Shown: one piece after another, positions 4,791-5,199 of the stretch | How positions within the stretch are numbered: the stretch's first letter is position 1 | Layout: every line of letters begins with the position of its first letter | DNA from: Nitrososphaerales archaeon TH5896 | GTDB lineage: Archaea > Thermoproteota > Nitrososphaeria > Nitrososphaerales > Nitrososphaeraceae | Reading direction: 5' to 3' | DNA: 5,199 bases | NCBI GenBank assembly: GCA_014523625.1 | Contig: JAATVP010000032.1 | Location: 1-5,199, forward strand | Position numbers and translations under genes: made by a program | Notes under the pieces: model-generated | What the model saw: the letters and a program-made list of their open reading frames with translations, nothing else | What the model was told of the DNA's origin: nothing | Database searches by the model: none

Positions 4791-4883
4791 ATGAAGACAG
4801 ATTTGAAGAACAATATTTGTATTTATTTTGAACCATAATACAACGTCAAAGGTTCCGTTTCAGATGCGAATAAAAGGCTCTAG
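4791..4883 (+). pseudogene. Decayed 3' fragment of a roadblock/DUF6659-like gene
   Basis: In one frame the DNA reads MKTDLKNNICIYFEP, a TAA stop (4836-4838), then YNVKGSVSDANKRL and a TAG (4881-4883). The intact gene at 3525-4007 reads LCIYFEPAYNVRNSNVSEEG in the same place. Fifteen bases are identical (4821-4835 versus 3912-3926), and the match continues through TACAA-GTCA and GTTTCAGA with one 3-base gap that keeps the frame. The alanine codon after FEP has become TAA. Similarity fades upstream of 4816, so the N-terminal domain is lost or too diverged to see. This is best read as the remnant of a second gene copy, by tandem duplication or insertion of a related gene followed by decay. It could also be a neighbour relic from a paralogue rather than a copy of this exact gene. 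Confidence 0.6.
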
Positions 4884-5199
4884 ATTTTGACTTCGAAAGA
4901 ACTTGTTATCGTCTCATTGTATTCTAAAATGTTAGATTTAATTTAGGCCTTTTACGTTCTAATGACATATCTCGTAGTTATTGAAACTAAAGATAATCTT
5001 TTGAGCTGTCTTGGTAGACATCTGTCGGACATCAATTAAGGTGGTGTTAATGCAGAATCTTATCCCCCCTTTAAATTTGAACCAATTAGTATATTGATAA
5101 ATAGATGTTGTATGACTAATGTGTTGTGTCACACGGAAGTATAAAGACGAGAAGTATCACCTTTCGTTTAGATTCGGCTGTAGTAGACAGTCTTCAAAG

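Larger units (their letters stand above)
4511..5199. other. Gene-free stretch to the right edge
   Basis: No intact gene of usual size is found in about 690 bp. It contains the NTF2-like gene promoter, a 51-codon plus-strand frame (4676-4831, starting MASFSRRIGG) and the DUF6659-like 3' relic at 4791-4883. Past 4890 there are only short frames, including a 15-codon plus ORF at 5050 after AAGGTGG, and a TATAAAG at 5140-5146 that could serve a gene beyond the edge. No RNA gene was recognised. Confidence 0.5.

Noticed and set aside
5050..5097. 15-codon plus ORF after a GGTGG Shine-Dalgarno-like site
   Set aside because: It is too short, and the other genes in the window do not use Shine-Dalgarno sites.
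1..5199. CRISPR array, insertion sequence, or integrated element
   Set aside because: No regularly spaced repeats, transposase motifs, terminal inverted repeats with target duplications, or tRNA attachment site were found.

Overview
The window looks like an accessory, gene-sparse stretch of an AT-rich (roughly 35-40% GC by eye) archaeal genome. The best guess is an ammonia-oxidising thaumarchaeon (Nitrososphaeria), perhaps Nitrosocosmicus-like. Three things point there. Most genes have a TATA-like box about 25-33 nt before the start codon, almost no leader and no useful Shine-Dalgarno. The products include families common in these genomes: a short secreted Asp-box (sialidase-like) protein, a stand-alone CBS pair, and a roadblock/DUF6659-like protein. 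Nearly every gene stands alone with its own promoter. Family assignments were made by eye, and the taxon is an inference.

Left part (1-950): a possible gene start runs off the left edge on the minus strand. A 150-residue exported protein with two Asp-box motifs follows (233-685, minus). Upstream of it, 7 nt away on the same strand, is a candidate 45-residue ORF (693-830) with a well placed TATA box.

Centre-left (950-2260): a CBS-pair protein (950-1387, minus); a locus where both strands are open (1454-1699) and the true coding strand is uncertain; and a two-helix membrane protein with a C-terminal zinc ribbon (1884-2255, minus). About 620 bp follow without a convincing gene, but with a possible frameshifted membrane-protein relic (2554-2800).

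Centre-right (2879-4510): an orphan 105-residue protein (2879-3196, plus), an orphan 65-residue protein (3222-3419, minus), a roadblock/DUF6659-like protein (3525-4007, plus), and an NTF2/SnoaL-like protein (4004-4510, minus). The last two are convergent and their stop codons overlap.

Right part (4511-5199): no intact gene. It holds a degraded copy of the 3' end of the DUF6659-like gene (about 4791-4883), with an in-frame stop inside a motif shared with the intact copy. This suggests past duplication and decay of this family here. I see no rRNA, tRNA, CRISPR array or intact mobile element. No pathway links the genes: the sensor-type domains (CBS, roadblock-like), the exported Asp-box protein and the zinc-ribbon membrane protein look like independent accessory functions.
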